Shown piece by piece: positions 51,818-60,665 of a DNA stretch of 64,000 nt (its first letter is position 1; the number at the start of each line of letters is the position of its first letter). Source of the stretch: Hoylesella marshii DSM 16973 = JCM 13450 (GTDB lineage Bacteria > Bacteroidota > Bacteroidia > Bacteroidales > Bacteroidaceae). The translations under genes were made by a program, and so were the position numbers. The DNA is taken from contig NZ_GL397214.1 of the NCBI RefSeq assembly GCF_000146675.1, forward strand, positions 1,555,247 to 1,619,246, in the 5' to 3' direction. Below the pieces are notes generated by a model. The model saw nothing but the letters and a program-made list of their open reading frames with translations. It made no database searches and had not been told where the DNA came from.

Positions 51818-52760
51818 CGGTAGCGGGCTTTTCGTCGTTCACTTCCTTATGAAACACCTTTCCATGCACCACTTTGAACTCCTTATTAAACTGCTCGTGC
51901 GTGCGTTTCCAGCGGTTATGCGTCCAGAGATAGAACTGCGGTTGCCGGCGTATGGTTTGTTCTAACATTTGGAAAAAGCGTCGTGTAATCTCGTGCTCGG
52001 GCAGCGAACGCGGGTCTTTTGTAATGAGATGATAGGTGCAAGTGTAGTATCCGCGGCGCGGACGGCTCATCTCCACGTAGTAGACAGCATTGTTCATCTT
52101 ACACATAATGCGCTCTGCGCCGGTGAAAACAGGTGTTTCCTGATTCATGAAAGTCAGCCAAAGATGAATGTTTTCCCAACGTGGTGTCTGGTCGGAGATA
52201 TAGCCGAAGATGCTCATCACCCCCTCTTTGCGGTATCGGAAGAGATATCTGAGGATTTCTTTCCTTGGCACCGGTACGCCGCCTACACAGGAACGGATGT
52301 CTCGGAAGAGGCGGTCGAACAGGTCGCTGTCCAGCGGTTTGTAGACAAGTCCCATCTTCCGGTGGGGCGGCAGGTCTATTCCCACACACGAAAGCCACTC
52401 CCAATTGCAGTAATGACCTAAGATGGCAGCCACGGATTGACCGTCTTGGAAGCAGGCTTCGATGTCTTCGGAATTGATAATAGAGAAGCGTTTCTTCAGT
52501 TGTCGCTTGGAAATGGACAGCAACTTCACAGCTTCTACAAAGTAATCGCTGAACCATCGGTAGAACTTACGTTCTATTTCGCGCCTCTCCTGCTCGCCCT
52601 TTTCGGGGAAAGAGTTGAGCAGATTGCGCCTTACAATGGTGCGGCGATATTTCAAAAGATGATATAAGATGAGGTATCCCACGTCTGATAAGACGTAAAG
52701 AACTCGCAGCGGAAGGAGCGAAACGAGGTAGAAGAACGTATAAACGAGGTAATACATCAT
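51798..52760 (-). CDS. Lipid A acyltransferase (LpxL/HtrB family)
   Basis: The protein has 320 residues. An N-terminal membrane anchor (MMYYLVYTFFYLVSLLPL) is followed by the acyltransferase motif H116-Y-C-N-W-E121 (H-x4-E). FGYISDQTP and VYYVEMSRPRRG are further family blocks. It adds a secondary acyl chain to lipid A at the inner membrane. The gene sits 11 bases after the MsbA-like transporter, which exports lipid A, and overlaps the kinase gene; the set of three is functionally coherent. The C-terminal 20 residues are charged and extend into the overlap. Confidence 0.88.
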   Translation of the reverse strand: MMYYLVYTFFYLVSLLPLRVLYVLSDVGYLILYHLLKYRRTIVRRNLLNSFPEKGEQERREIERKFYRWFSDYFVEAVKLLSISKRQLKKRFSIINSEDIEACFQDGQSVAAILGHYCNWEWLSCVGIDLPPHRKMGLVYKPLDSDLFDRLFRDIRSCVGGVPVPRKEILRYLFRYRKEGVMSIFGYISDQTPRWENIHLWLTFMNQETPVFTGAERIMCKMNNAVYYVEMSRPRRGYYTCTYHLITKDPRSLPEHEITRRFFQMLEQTIRRQPQFYLWTHNRWKRTHEQFNKEFKVVHGKVFHKEVNDEKPATDAESLA

Positions 52761-52771
52761 CGCAAAAGGTA

Positions 52772-54598
52772 TCAGGTCTGCATGTCGTGCAGCTTCTTGT
52801 AATAGCCGTCTGCTGCCATCAAAGACTCATGGGTGCCACGTTCCACGATGCGACCTTCATGCATGACGCATATCTCATCTGCATTCTTAATGGTCGAAAG
52901 TCTATGGGCAATGGCGATAGTGGTACGTGTTTTCATGAGCCGCTCTAAGGCATCTTGCACCAATCGCTCGCTTTCGGTATCGAGCGCAGAGGTCGCTTCG
53001 TCTAAGATAAGTATGGGGGGATTCTTTAAAATGGCTCTTGCAATGCTTATACGCTGCCTTTGTCCACCCGAAAGTCTGCCTCCTCTATCGCCGATACCTG
53101 TGTCATAGCCCTCTTCGGTCTGTGTAATGAAGTTGTGGGCGTTGGCTATCTTTGCGGCTTTCTCTACCTCTTCGCGGGTTGTGGTCTCAACTCCGAAGCT
53201 GATATTGTTGTAGAATGAGTCGTTGAAAAGTATGGCTTCTTGGTTTACATTGCCGATAAGAGCGCGCAAGTCGTGAACTTTCACATCTTTGATATTCACC
53301 CCGTCGATGAGAATCTCTCCCTCTTGAATGTCGTAATAGCGAGGAATCAGGTCTACCAAGGTGCTCTTTCCGCTGCCGCTCTGTCCCACAAGTGCTACCG
53401 TCTGGCCTTTTTCAATGGTGAGATTGATGTCTTTCAACACCCATGTACGGTCGTATTTAAAGGATACATGACGGAATTCTATGCGATGTCGGAAGCCTTC
53501 CAAGGGTTTGGGATGTATGGGGTCTTTGATTTCATTCTCTGCCAGCAGAATCTTATCGACACGCTCCATCGAGGCCAAACCTTTGGGAATATTGTATCCG
53601 GCCTTAGAAAACTCTTTTAAAGGGTTGATGATGCTGTAGAGAATCACTAAGTAATAAATGAACGTTGGACCAGAGAGCGTGGAATTGTTGAGCACCAATG
53701 AGCCGCCAAACCAAAGCACGATGACAATCATCACTGTGCCGAGAAACTCACTCATGGGGTGTGCCATCTGTTGACGGGTATTCACTCGCCTCACGTTATC
53801 TCTGTATTCGCTGTTGATTCGGTCGAATCGCTCGTTCATCTTCCTTTCCGCGCAAAAGGCTTTAATTATGCGAAGACCGCCTAAAGTCTCTTCTACTTGG
53901 CTCATCGTATCGCTCCATAAAGCCTGTGCTTTCATGCTGTTTTGTTTCAATTTGCGACCTACGAACCCCATGAACCAACCGAACAAGGGCACAAAAACAA
54001 GGGTAAAGAGGGTGAGTTGCCAACTGATGATGACCAATGTGATGAAATAAGCGATGATGAGCACAGGGTTTTTGAAGAGCATATCCAAAGAAGACATGAT
54101 GGAACTCTCTATCTCCTGCACGTCGCCACTCATCCTTGCAATGATGTCGCCCTTACGTTCTTCGGAGAAAAAGCCTAACGACAGCGACGTAATCTTGCGG
54201 TATAATTGATTCCGAATATCTCTTACAATACCTGTCCGGATAGGTATGATGGCAGCAGAGGAAAGGAAATAAGAGGCTGTCTTTAAGAAAGTCATGAAAG
54301 CCAGCACAAGTCCGATGACAAGCAGGGTGGTGGTTTGTCCCATCTGGCCTATCATTTGGTGCACGTAGAAGTCGGCGTTGTTGCTGACAACGGTCTTCAG
54401 ATTGTTCCAATCCCAGGGCATCAGAGCTGTTGCCTGCATGCCTTCTCCGGTTTTGAAGAGTATCTGCAAGATGGGAATAATTGCGGCAAAAGAGAATATA
54501 TTGAGAACTGCGGACAGTATATTGAACAGCACTGTCAATAGGAGATACCGCTTATAGGGTGGTACGAATCGTCGAAGTACTTGTAGAAATTCTTTCAT
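52772..54598 (-). CDS. MsbA-like ABC exporter (membrane and ATPase domains fused)
   Basis: The protein has 608 residues. The six-segment membrane domain spans about residues 15-330. The ATPase domain carries Walker A GQSGSGKST, the signature LSGGQRQRISIA, Walker B ILILDEATSALD and the switch histidine in IAHRLST. The length and fused architecture match MsbA. With an LpxL-like acyltransferase and a core kinase downstream, lipid A-core flipping is the likely job. It has a good promoter at 54808-54839 with a leader of about 200 bases that holds a short ORF. Confidence 0.88.
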   Translation of the reverse strand: MKEFLQVLRRFVPPYKRYLLLTVLFNILSAVLNIFSFAAIIPILQILFKTGEGMQATALMPWDWNNLKTVVSNNADFYVHQMIGQMGQTTTLLVIGLVLAFMTFLKTASYFLSSAAIIPIRTGIVRDIRNQLYRKITSLSLGFFSEERKGDIIARMSGDVQEIESSIMSSLDMLFKNPVLIIAYFITLVIISWQLTLFTLVFVPLFGWFMGFVGRKLKQNSMKAQALWSDTMSQVEETLGGLRIIKAFCAERKMNERFDRINSEYRDNVRRVNTRQQMAHPMSEFLGTVMIVIVLWFGGSLVLNNSTLSGPTFIYYLVILYSIINPLKEFSKAGYNIPKGLASMERVDKILLAENEIKDPIHPKPLEGFRHRIEFRHVSFKYDRTWVLKDINLTIEKGQTVALVGQSGSGKSTLVDLIPRYYDIQEGEILIDGVNIKDVKVHDLRALIGNVNQEAILFNDSFYNNISFGVETTTREEVEKAAKIANAHNFITQTEEGYDTGIGDRGGRLSGGQRQRISIARAILKNPPILILDEATSALDTESERLVQDALERLMKTRTTIAIAHRLSTIKNADEICVMHEGRIVERGTHESLMAADGYYKKLHDMQT

Positions 54599-54642
54599 CT
54601 ATGGTTTCATCTTTAGGGTCTTTCCGCCCCGTTTTCAATCTT

Positions 54643-54780
54643 TTACACCCAATTACGTCTTCTCCCATCCCGTATCGGGGCTTCCATGAAGTAGACATTC
54701 GAGGCGTTTCCCCATATCCTCGCCATGCTATCGAATAAGCGTTCTTCAGCTTTTGTTGCTATGGGGGGCGTTTCCATCAT
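54643..54780 (-). CDS. Short hypothetical leader ORF, 45 residues
   Basis: On the minus strand, ATGATGGAAACGCCC starts 28 bases after the -7 box TATATTTG and reads MMETPPIATKAEERLFDSMA, then RIWGNASNVYFMEAPIRDGRRRNWV, to a TAA at 54643-54645. Forty-four bases then separate it from the msbA-like start codon. The mixed composition with W, F and Y, and the tight fit between promoter and exporter gene, argue for a real small protein; no family is recognised. It could be a chance frame in a GC-balanced leader. Confidence 0.4.
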   Translation of the reverse strand: MMETPPIATKAEERLFDSMARIWGNASNVYFMEAPIRDGRRRNWV

Positions 54781-54807
54781 CGAGCTGTTCTTGTTTTGTA
54801 GTCGTCG

Positions 54808-54839
54808 CAAATATAAAATAAATCTGTCAGAGTACCAAA
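54808..54839 (-). promoter_or_regulatory. Promoter of the msbA-lpxL-kinase unit
   Basis: On the minus strand: TTTG (54836-54839), 20 bases, TATATTTG (54808-54815). It is a textbook fit to the Bacteroidetes primary-sigma consensus. Confidence 0.8.
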
Positions 54840-54869
54840 TTTAGCCTTTGGGAAATAGGGGGTCCCGTT

Positions 54870-56195
54870 TTATTCCACGACTTCTCCGAGCAGTGTAGCA
54901 CTTGTGCTGCCGGTAATTCTCACGTTCAGGAATTCGCCGATATGATGGTTTCCTTTGTCGAACACCACCATTTTGTTTTGTTGGGTGCGTCCGCAAAGTT
55001 GCTGACGGCTGCGCTTGCTGAAGTTTTCCACTAAGACTTCAAACATTTTTCCCTCGTCTTTCTTGTTGGCAACGGCCGACATGCGTGTCTGCAAGTCTAT
55101 CATCTCGGCGAGCCGACGCAGTTTTATTTCTTCCGGAACGTTGTCGGGCAGATGTTTTGAGGCATAGGTACCCGGTCGTTCGCTGTACTTAAACATGAAA
55201 GCAGAGTCGTAGACTATCTCCTCCATCAGTGCGAGAGATTGCCGGTGGTCTTCCTCTTCCTCACCGTGGTAGCCCACGAAGATGTCGGTAGAAAGGCCGC
55301 AATCGGGGATAATCCGCCTAACGGCTGCCACCCTGTCTCTATACCATTCCGCGGTATAACGCCTGTTCATGAGTTTCAACACCTTGTTGCTTCCGCTTTG
55401 CACGGGCAGGTGTATATGGTTGCAGAGGTTGGGTTCTTCGGCTATGACGTGAAGTGTTTCGTCGCTCATGTCTTTCGGATGAGGTGTGCTAAACCTCACT
55501 CTCATCTTCGGAAAAGCACGTGCCACGTGGCGAAGGAGCTGCGGAAATCCTATCTCCGATGAGCCATCGGCCGGTTGGAAACGGTAAGAGTTCACGTTCT
55601 GCCCTAACAGTGTAATCTCTTTAAAGCCTTTTTCCTGCAAGTCGTGCACTTCTTTCACGATGCTTTCTATATCTCTCGACCGCTCCCGACCTCTGGTATA
55701 AGGCACGATACAGTAATGACAGAAGTTGTCGCAGCCCCGCATGATGCTCACAAAACCACTGATATGATTGCCCATGATGCGCTGGGGCACGATGTCGCGA
55801 TAGGTCTCCGTCTTTGAAAGTTCTATGTTGATGGCTTTTTGTCCCAGCTCCGCTTGCGCTATCAAGTCGGGCAAATTGAGGTAAGAATCTGGTCCTGCAA
55901 CAAGGTCGGCGTGGTGATTCTCGATGAGATCGTCTCTCACTCGTTCGGCCATACATCCCAAAACACCTAATATCACACGATGTTTCTTCGTGCTTTTGGC
56001 ATGTAATGCCTCCAGCCGATGATAGATTTTATTCTCCGCATTCTCACGAACCGAACAAGTATTGAGGAACACTGCATCCGCTTCTTCTATGGATTCGCAC
56101 ATCTCATAGCCTGCCATCTGCATGACGGATGCCACGACCTCGCTGTCTGCCACATTCATCTGGCAGCCGTAGGTCTCAATAAAAAGTTTCTTCAT
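54870..56195 (-). CDS. miaB: tRNA-2-methylthio-N6-dimethylallyladenosine synthase
   Basis: The protein has 441 residues. The N-terminal methylthiotransferase domain has its three cysteines (ETYGCQMN at C11, LNTCSVREN, GVLGCMAERV). The radical-SAM cysteines are in RGCDNFCHYCIVPYTRGRE (C-x3-C-x2-C), and a TRAM domain ends the protein (FEVLVENFSKRSRQQLCGRT in part). It adds the methylthio group at position 37 of tRNAs that read UNN codons. It has its own promoter at 56214-56244 and transcribes in the same direction as the LPS genes. Confidence 0.96.
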   Translation of the reverse strand: MKKLFIETYGCQMNVADSEVVASVMQMAGYEMCESIEEADAVFLNTCSVRENAENKIYHRLEALHAKSTKKHRVILGVLGCMAERVRDDLIENHHADLVAGPDSYLNLPDLIAQAELGQKAINIELSKTETYRDIVPQRIMGNHISGFVSIMRGCDNFCHYCIVPYTRGRERSRDIESIVKEVHDLQEKGFKEITLLGQNVNSYRFQPADGSSEIGFPQLLRHVARAFPKMRVRFSTPHPKDMSDETLHVIAEEPNLCNHIHLPVQSGSNKVLKLMNRRYTAEWYRDRVAAVRRIIPDCGLSTDIFVGYHGEEEEDHRQSLALMEEIVYDSAFMFKYSERPGTYASKHLPDNVPEEIKLRRLAEMIDLQTRMSAVANKKDEGKMFEVLVENFSKRSRQQLCGRTQQNKMVVFDKGNHHIGEFLNVRITGSTSATLLGEVVE

Positions 56196-56213
56196 TCACG
56201 CCTATTTTGCCTG

Positions 56214-56244
56214 CAAAGGTACGCGAAAAGGCGTGAAACGCAAA
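56214..56244 (-). promoter_or_regulatory. Promoter of miaB
   Basis: On the minus strand: TTTG (56241-56244), 19 bases, TACCTTTG (56214-56221), 19 bases before the start codon at 56195. Confidence 0.8.
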
Positions 56245-56393
56245 ATAAATGCTTTCTTATTATATCTTTTTCAGTATCTGATTTCTTCCCTTTCTCGGCA
56301 TGAAGTGTAGCTACAGACTTCCGGCCGTTTTGGTTTTTGCAGGTCGCGGAAGAGCCGTTTCACAAAGGAAAGAAAGCCCGTGCCTTTCCGATG

Positions 56394-56500
56394 CAAAAGT
56401 TATGGTTTGTCAAAGCATAGCTTTTACAGCCTCAAAGCATAGCTCTAAGCGCGTCAAAGCATAGCTCTTACACGCTCAAAGCTATCCTTTTACCTTTTAC
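56394..56500. repeat. 22-bp quasi-tandem array, copy 3
   Basis: CAAAGCATAGCTTTTACAGC, CAAAGCATAGCTCTAAGC, CAAAGCATAGCTCTTACACG and CAAAGCTATCCTTTTACC follow each other at an exact 22-base period. Same family as 40215 and 48477; the spacer ACACGCT is shared by all three places. Confidence 0.8.
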
Positions 56501-56541
56501 GCGTTAAGTGGCTGATACAAAGGAGCTAAGAAGGGGCGACA

Positions 56542-56572
56542 GAGGGGATAAGATTTGCCGACTTATCGCCTC
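56542..56572. terminator. Candidate terminator hairpin beyond manC
   Basis: GAGGGGATAAG (56542-56552) pairs with CTTATCGCCTC (56562-56572) with one mismatch. TTTT follows on the plus strand only. It lies 14 bases past the manC stop codon. Confidence 0.4.
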
Positions 56573-56586
56573 TTTTATATTCACGG

Positions 56587-57672
56587 CTACACGAAATCAT
56601 CGCCCAACTTGAGCTGTGCCTCATTCACGTATTTACGTATCAATGCCGAGGAATCCTCTTTCTTACAAATAATGAGCACATTGCCTTTCTCGGCCACGAT
56701 GTAGCCATCCAGCCCATTGATAACCGCGAGTTTGCCATGCGGTAGCTTGACAATGTTGTTGTGAGAGTCTTCCAAAATCGCCTCCGAGTCTATGACCACG
56801 TTATCTTCTCCACTCTTGCTCATCATTTCATAGATGCCGTGCCACGTTCCGATGTCAGCCCATCCGAAATCGCATTTCAATACATACACGTTTTCACTCT
56901 TCTCGAGTATGCCGTAGTCGATAGAGAGATTGGGATATACGCAGAAGTTATCGTGCATGTAAGTATTTTCCTCTTCCACGGTGTTATGAGGATTCTGTTC
57001 ATCGAGAGTGCTCAATACGGGAGGGAGCACATTGTGGAAGCAGGAGCGCAGATAGCGTGCATTGGCCAAGAAGAGACCTGTATTCCAATAAAATTCGCCG
57101 CTCTTCATAAACATCTCAGCGAAGTTTCGGTCGGGTTTCTCGGTAAAAGTCTTGACTTTAAAAAGATGGGGTACGGCCGTTGGCTCACCTAATTGTATAT
57201 AGCCGTACCCGGGTTCGGGACGCGTAGGGGTGACACCCATAGTGAGCAACGCATCGTTTTGGGCAACGAAGTGAAGACCGGTAAGCATATTGTCGATAAA
57301 GACATCCTCTTTGGAGACAGCTTGATCGGAAGGAGTAACGAGGATGTCGGCATTGTCATCGTATCGCAATATGCGGTGAACAGCCCACGCTACACTTGGT
57401 GCAGTGTTGCGATGGATGGGCTCGGCCAGCACGTTTTGGGGGGTGATGTCGGGGAGTTGCTCCCTCACAAGATTCTCATAGACGATATTCGTACTCACGT
57501 AAATGTTTTCGGGTGGTATAAAGTTTGCCATCCGTCTATAGGTTTGTTGCAGCAGTGTGGTGTTCGTTCCGAAGAAATCGATAAACTGCTTTGGCATTTT
57601 CTCTCGGCTACAAGGCCACAGCCGGCGACCTTTTCCGCCAGCCAAGATAACACAATAGTGATGGTTGTTCAT
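56587..57672 (-). CDS. manC: Mannose-1-phosphate guanylyltransferase
   Basis: The protein has 361 residues, the short form without the fused isomerase domain. LAGGKGRRLWPCSREKMPKQF (10-30, in part GGKGRRLWP) is the nucleotide-binding signature, followed by EPIHRNTAPSVA, TPSDQAV and FTEKPDR (the sugar-phosphate site), with DFGWADIGTW near residue 267. It makes GDP-mannose, the source for mannosyl, fucosyl and perosaminyl groups of surface glycans. It stands alone on the minus strand and diverges from rpoN. Confidence 0.93.
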   Translation of the reverse strand: MNNHHYCVILAGGKGRRLWPCSREKMPKQFIDFFGTNTTLLQQTYRRMANFIPPENIYVSTNIVYENLVREQLPDITPQNVLAEPIHRNTAPSVAWAVHRILRYDDNADILVTPSDQAVSKEDVFIDNMLTGLHFVAQNDALLTMGVTPTRPEPGYGYIQLGEPTAVPHLFKVKTFTEKPDRNFAEMFMKSGEFYWNTGLFLANARYLRSCFHNVLPPVLSTLDEQNPHNTVEEENTYMHDNFCVYPNLSIDYGILEKSENVYVLKCDFGWADIGTWHGIYEMMSKSGEDNVVIDSEAILEDSHNNIVKLPHGKLAVINGLDGYIVAEKGNVLIICKKEDSSALIRKYVNEAQLKLGDDFV

Positions 57673-57880
57673 GGCTTTTGCTATTTAAATGAACGTTTCT
57701 GCCTACTAAATTACACATTATATATCATATAGACAAACATTCGATAGGTTTTAACCCAAATTGGCCATAAGATGATTTTTTATCTATCATTGGAGCTTTA
57801 AAGGCCAAAGTTTGTCAAAAAGACGTGTTTTTCATACGGCTATCAAGGCTCTTCAAAGGCAAATAAAAAGCGTGAAAAGT

Positions 57881-57912
57881 TTTGCTTGCGCCTGCTTTTC
57901 TTTGTATATTTG
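57881..57912 (+). promoter_or_regulatory. Promoter of rpoN
   Basis: TTTG (57881-57884), 20 bases, TATATTTG (57905-57912). A start at 57886 would lie inside this promoter, so the gene begins at ATG 57952. Confidence 0.8.
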
Positions 57913-57951
57913 CAACCGACAAGACAAGAGAAAAGAACTCATGAAACGACC

Positions 57952-59466
57952 ATGGCGCAGAAACTAACTCAGGAACAGACGCAGAAGCAAGTGCAGGTGC
58001 AGCGGCTTTCGCAGCAACAAATGTTGCAAATAAAGCTGCTGGAGATGCCGCTCACACAATTGGAGCAGAGCGTCATGGCCGAATTGGATGATAACCCTGC
58101 CTTAGAGGCAGGCTCGCCAGATGACATGGCAGAGAGTGAACCCGAGGAGAGTGCCGGTCTTTCAGACAGCGACAGAGAGGGCAACGAAGACTATGATGCC
58201 ATGACCGAACGCGAAGAGCGGGAGGCTGCACTCGACGATGCCTTGTCTAACATCGGTATAGATGACCGCATGCCGGAGTATGAAACAGGCATGCACGACC
58301 GGCAGACGGCCGATTACGAAGAGATTGTATATGGCGATACCACGTCATTTTATGATAAACTAAAGGAACAGATGGGTGAGACGGAGCTTACCGAACGTCA
58401 GCGTGAAATCATGGAATACCTCATCGGTTCCCTTGATGACGATGGTCTGTTACGTAAAGAAACGGAGACAATCTCCGATGAATTAGCCATTTATCACGCC
58501 ATAGATGCAACCCCCAAAGAGATTGAGGCTGTGCTCCATATCCTGCAAACATTCGACCCCGCCGGCATCGGTGCGCGCTCTCTACAGGAATGTCTGCTGT
58601 TGCAGATAGCCCGACGAGAACCTTCCCCCCTGACAGAACAAATGCGCCGTGTCATCACCGATAACTTCGAAGCCTTTACCAAGAAACATTGGGACACCAT
58701 CGGCCGGCAGTTCGGTCTTACAGACAAGCAAGTAACAATGCTGCAAGAGGAGCTTAGGCGGCTGAACCCGAAGCCCGGTGCAGCATTAGGCGAGACGCAA
58801 GGACGCAGTGTTCAGCAGATAACCCCCGACTTCCTTATTGAGACCCATGAGGATGGTACGGTGTCTTTCTCGCTCAACAAAGGTCATCTCCCTGAACTTT
58901 ATGTCTCGCCTTCGTTCCGAGAAATGCTGAAGACCTACCACACCGACCGTAAGACAATGAGCAGACAAGACAAAGAGGCTCTGCTCTATGCCAAGGAAAA
59001 GGTGGAGAGAGCCAAGGGTTTTATCGAGGCCGTAAAGCAACGTCGTCATACATTGGTGGTCACCATGCAAGCCATCATAGACAGGCAGAAACAGTTCTTT
59101 ATCGATGGCGATGAGGCAGACTTACGCCCTATGGTGCTCAAGGATATTGCCGACAAAACGGGTCTCGACATCTCTACTATCTCACGTGTGAGCAATATCA
59201 AGTATGCCCAAACGAAGTGGGGGACATTTCCTTTGCGCTTCTTCTTTACCGACGGCTATACCACGGAAGCGGGAGAAGAACTGTCTACCCGCAAAATGAA
59301 GATAGCACTCAAAGAGATTATCGACGGCGAAGACAAGCACCGACCCATGAGCGACGACCAGTTGAAAGAAGAAATGAAACGCAAAGGATTCCCGATTGCC
59401 CGCCGCACGGTAAGCAAATATAGGGAACAGTTGGGTGTGCCGGTGGCGAGACTACGGAGGGAATAA
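57952..59466 (+). CDS. rpoN: RNA polymerase sigma-54 factor
   Basis: The protein has 504 residues from ATG 57952. The glutamine-rich region I (MAQKLTQEQTQKQVQVQRLSQQQMLQIKLLEMPLTQLE, in part) interacts with activators, an acidic region II lies near 45-120, the core-binding region follows, and the RpoN box is ARRTVSKYRE near residue 485. It directs polymerase to -24/-12 promoters with enhancer-binding proteins. The upstream promoter is of the primary-sigma type. Downstream genes are on the same strand, the next one starting four bases after the stop codon. Confidence 0.96.
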   Translation: MAQKLTQEQTQKQVQVQRLSQQQMLQIKLLEMPLTQLEQSVMAELDDNPALEAGSPDDMAESEPEESAGLSDSDREGNEDYDAMTEREEREAALDDALSNIGIDDRMPEYETGMHDRQTADYEEIVYGDTTSFYDKLKEQMGETELTERQREIMEYLIGSLDDDGLLRKETETISDELAIYHAIDATPKEIEAVLHILQTFDPAGIGARSLQECLLLQIARREPSPLTEQMRRVITDNFEAFTKKHWDTIGRQFGLTDKQVTMLQEELRRLNPKPGAALGETQGRSVQQITPDFLIETHEDGTVSFSLNKGHLPELYVSPSFREMLKTYHTDRKTMSRQDKEALLYAKEKVERAKGFIEAVKQRRHTLVVTMQAIIDRQKQFFIDGDEADLRPMVLKDIADKTGLDISTISRVSNIKYAQTKWGTFPLRFFFTDGYTTEAGEELSTRKMKIALKEIIDGEDKHRPMSDDQLKEEMKRKGFPIARRTVSKYREQLGVPVARLRRE

Positions 59467-59470
59467 CGCA

Positions 59471-60088
59471 ATGAGAAAGATAAACATTATGATGGCTGCT
59501 CGGGCAATGAGCGTCGTGTCCACTCCTTTTTATCTACCTGTGATAGGACTGGCGGCACTGTTTTCTTTCAGTTATCTCACCCTGTTACCATGGTCGTATA
59601 AATTGTTGGTGGTCGCCATGGTATATCTTTTCACCGTCTTATTGCCAACACTCCTTATCCATTTATACAGAAAATATCAGGGATGGTCGCTTCTCGATAT
59701 CGGTGCCAAGGAACGTCGCATGGTTCCGTATGTGATTTCCATCCTCTGTTACTTCGCTTGTTTCTACCTCATGAATGTATTGCATATACCGCGATTCATG
59801 AGTTCCATCCTTGTAGCAGCCCTCATCATTCAGGTAGTCTGTGCTTTAATCAACGTTTGGTGGAAGATTTCTACCCATACGGCAGCCATCGGCGGTGTAG
59901 CCGGTGCCCTTATCTCGTTCTCCCTCATCTTCTCTTTTAACCCCGTTTGGTGGCTCTGTATTGTCATCATCCTCGCAGGAATGGTGGGAACGAGTCGCAT
60001 GATTCTGCGCCAGCATTCACTCTTTCAGGTCGTTGCCGGCTTTTTGGTGGGACTGCTGAGCGCATTTTACATGATATTGATAGTATAA
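59471..60088 (+). CDS. PAP2-like integral membrane protein
   Basis: The protein has 205 residues from ATG 59471, with six hydrophobic segments. The C-terminal part GTSRMILRQHSLFQVVAGFLVG has the shape of the third PAP2 phosphatase motif (S-R-x5-H-x3-D), but the final Asp is Gln here, and the first motif is not obvious. It may be an inactive or diverged PAP2 relative. It lies four bases after rpoN, and 53 bases separate it from purE, so the genes probably share a transcript. Confidence 0.65.
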   Translation: MRKINIMMAARAMSVVSTPFYLPVIGLAALFSFSYLTLLPWSYKLLVVAMVYLFTVLLPTLLIHLYRKYQGWSLLDIGAKERRMVPYVISILCYFACFYLMNVLHIPRFMSSILVAALIIQVVCALINVWWKISTHTAAIGGVAGALISFSLIFSFNPVWWLCIVIILAGMVGTSRMILRQHSLFQVVAGFLVGLLSAFYMILIV

Positions 60089-60141
60089 GCGGGCAAGTAT
60101 TGATACAAGCAGACATGACATTTAACAACATAAGAAAAGAA

Positions 60142-60654
60142 ATGGAAGCAACACCATTAGTAAGTATCATCATGGGTAGCACCAGCGATCTGCCCGTGAT
60201 GGAGAAGGCCATGGCCTTTCTCGACGAGTTACATATCCCCTTTGAAGTAAACGCCCTCTCTGCACATCGTACCCCCGACGCAGTAGAACTGTTTGCCAAA
60301 AGTGCAAAGCACCGCGGTGTGAAGGTGATTATCGCAGGTGCCGGAATGGCTGCCGCCTTGCCCGGAGTGATAGCCGCATCGACCACACTGCCCGTTATCG
60401 GCGTGCCTATTAAGGGAATGCTCGACGGTCTTGATGCCTTGTTAAGTATCGTACAGATGCCACCGGGTATCCCTGTTGCTACAGTGAGCGTGAACGGAGC
60501 CATGAATGCGGCCATTCTCGCGACAGAGATGATAGCCTTGGGCGACGAAGCCGTGGCTGAGCGACTGACAACCTACAAGGCAAGTCTCGGCAGCAAGATA
60601 GAGAAGGCCAACAAAGAGTTGGCCGACATCACATATAAATACAAGACGAACTAA
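60142..60654 (+). CDS. purE: N5-carboxyaminoimidazole ribonucleotide mutase
   Basis: The protein has 170 residues from ATG 60142 (MEATPLVSIIMGSTSDLPVME); ATG 60115 would add nine residues and is possible. The class I PurE motif GSTSDLPVM (13-21), ALSAHRTPD and GAGMAAALPGVIA are complete. The enzyme moves the carboxyl group of N5-CAIR to carbon 4 in purine synthesis. It is followed after 11 bases by ispG, so purine and isoprenoid steps are co-transcribed. Confidence 0.95.
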   Translation: MEATPLVSIIMGSTSDLPVMEKAMAFLDELHIPFEVNALSAHRTPDAVELFAKSAKHRGVKVIIAGAGMAAALPGVIAASTTLPVIGVPIKGMLDGLDALLSIVQMPPGIPVATVSVNGAMNAAILATEMIALGDEAVAERLTTYKASLGSKIEKANKELADITYKYKTN

Positions 60655-60665
60655 CCATCTGCAGC

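Larger units (their letters stand above)
56196..56586. other. Intergenic region with miaB promoter and 22-bp array
   Basis: No gene is visible. It contains the miaB promoter (56214-56244), the third 22-bp array (56394-56500) and a hairpin at 56542-56572 after manC. Confidence 0.6.
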
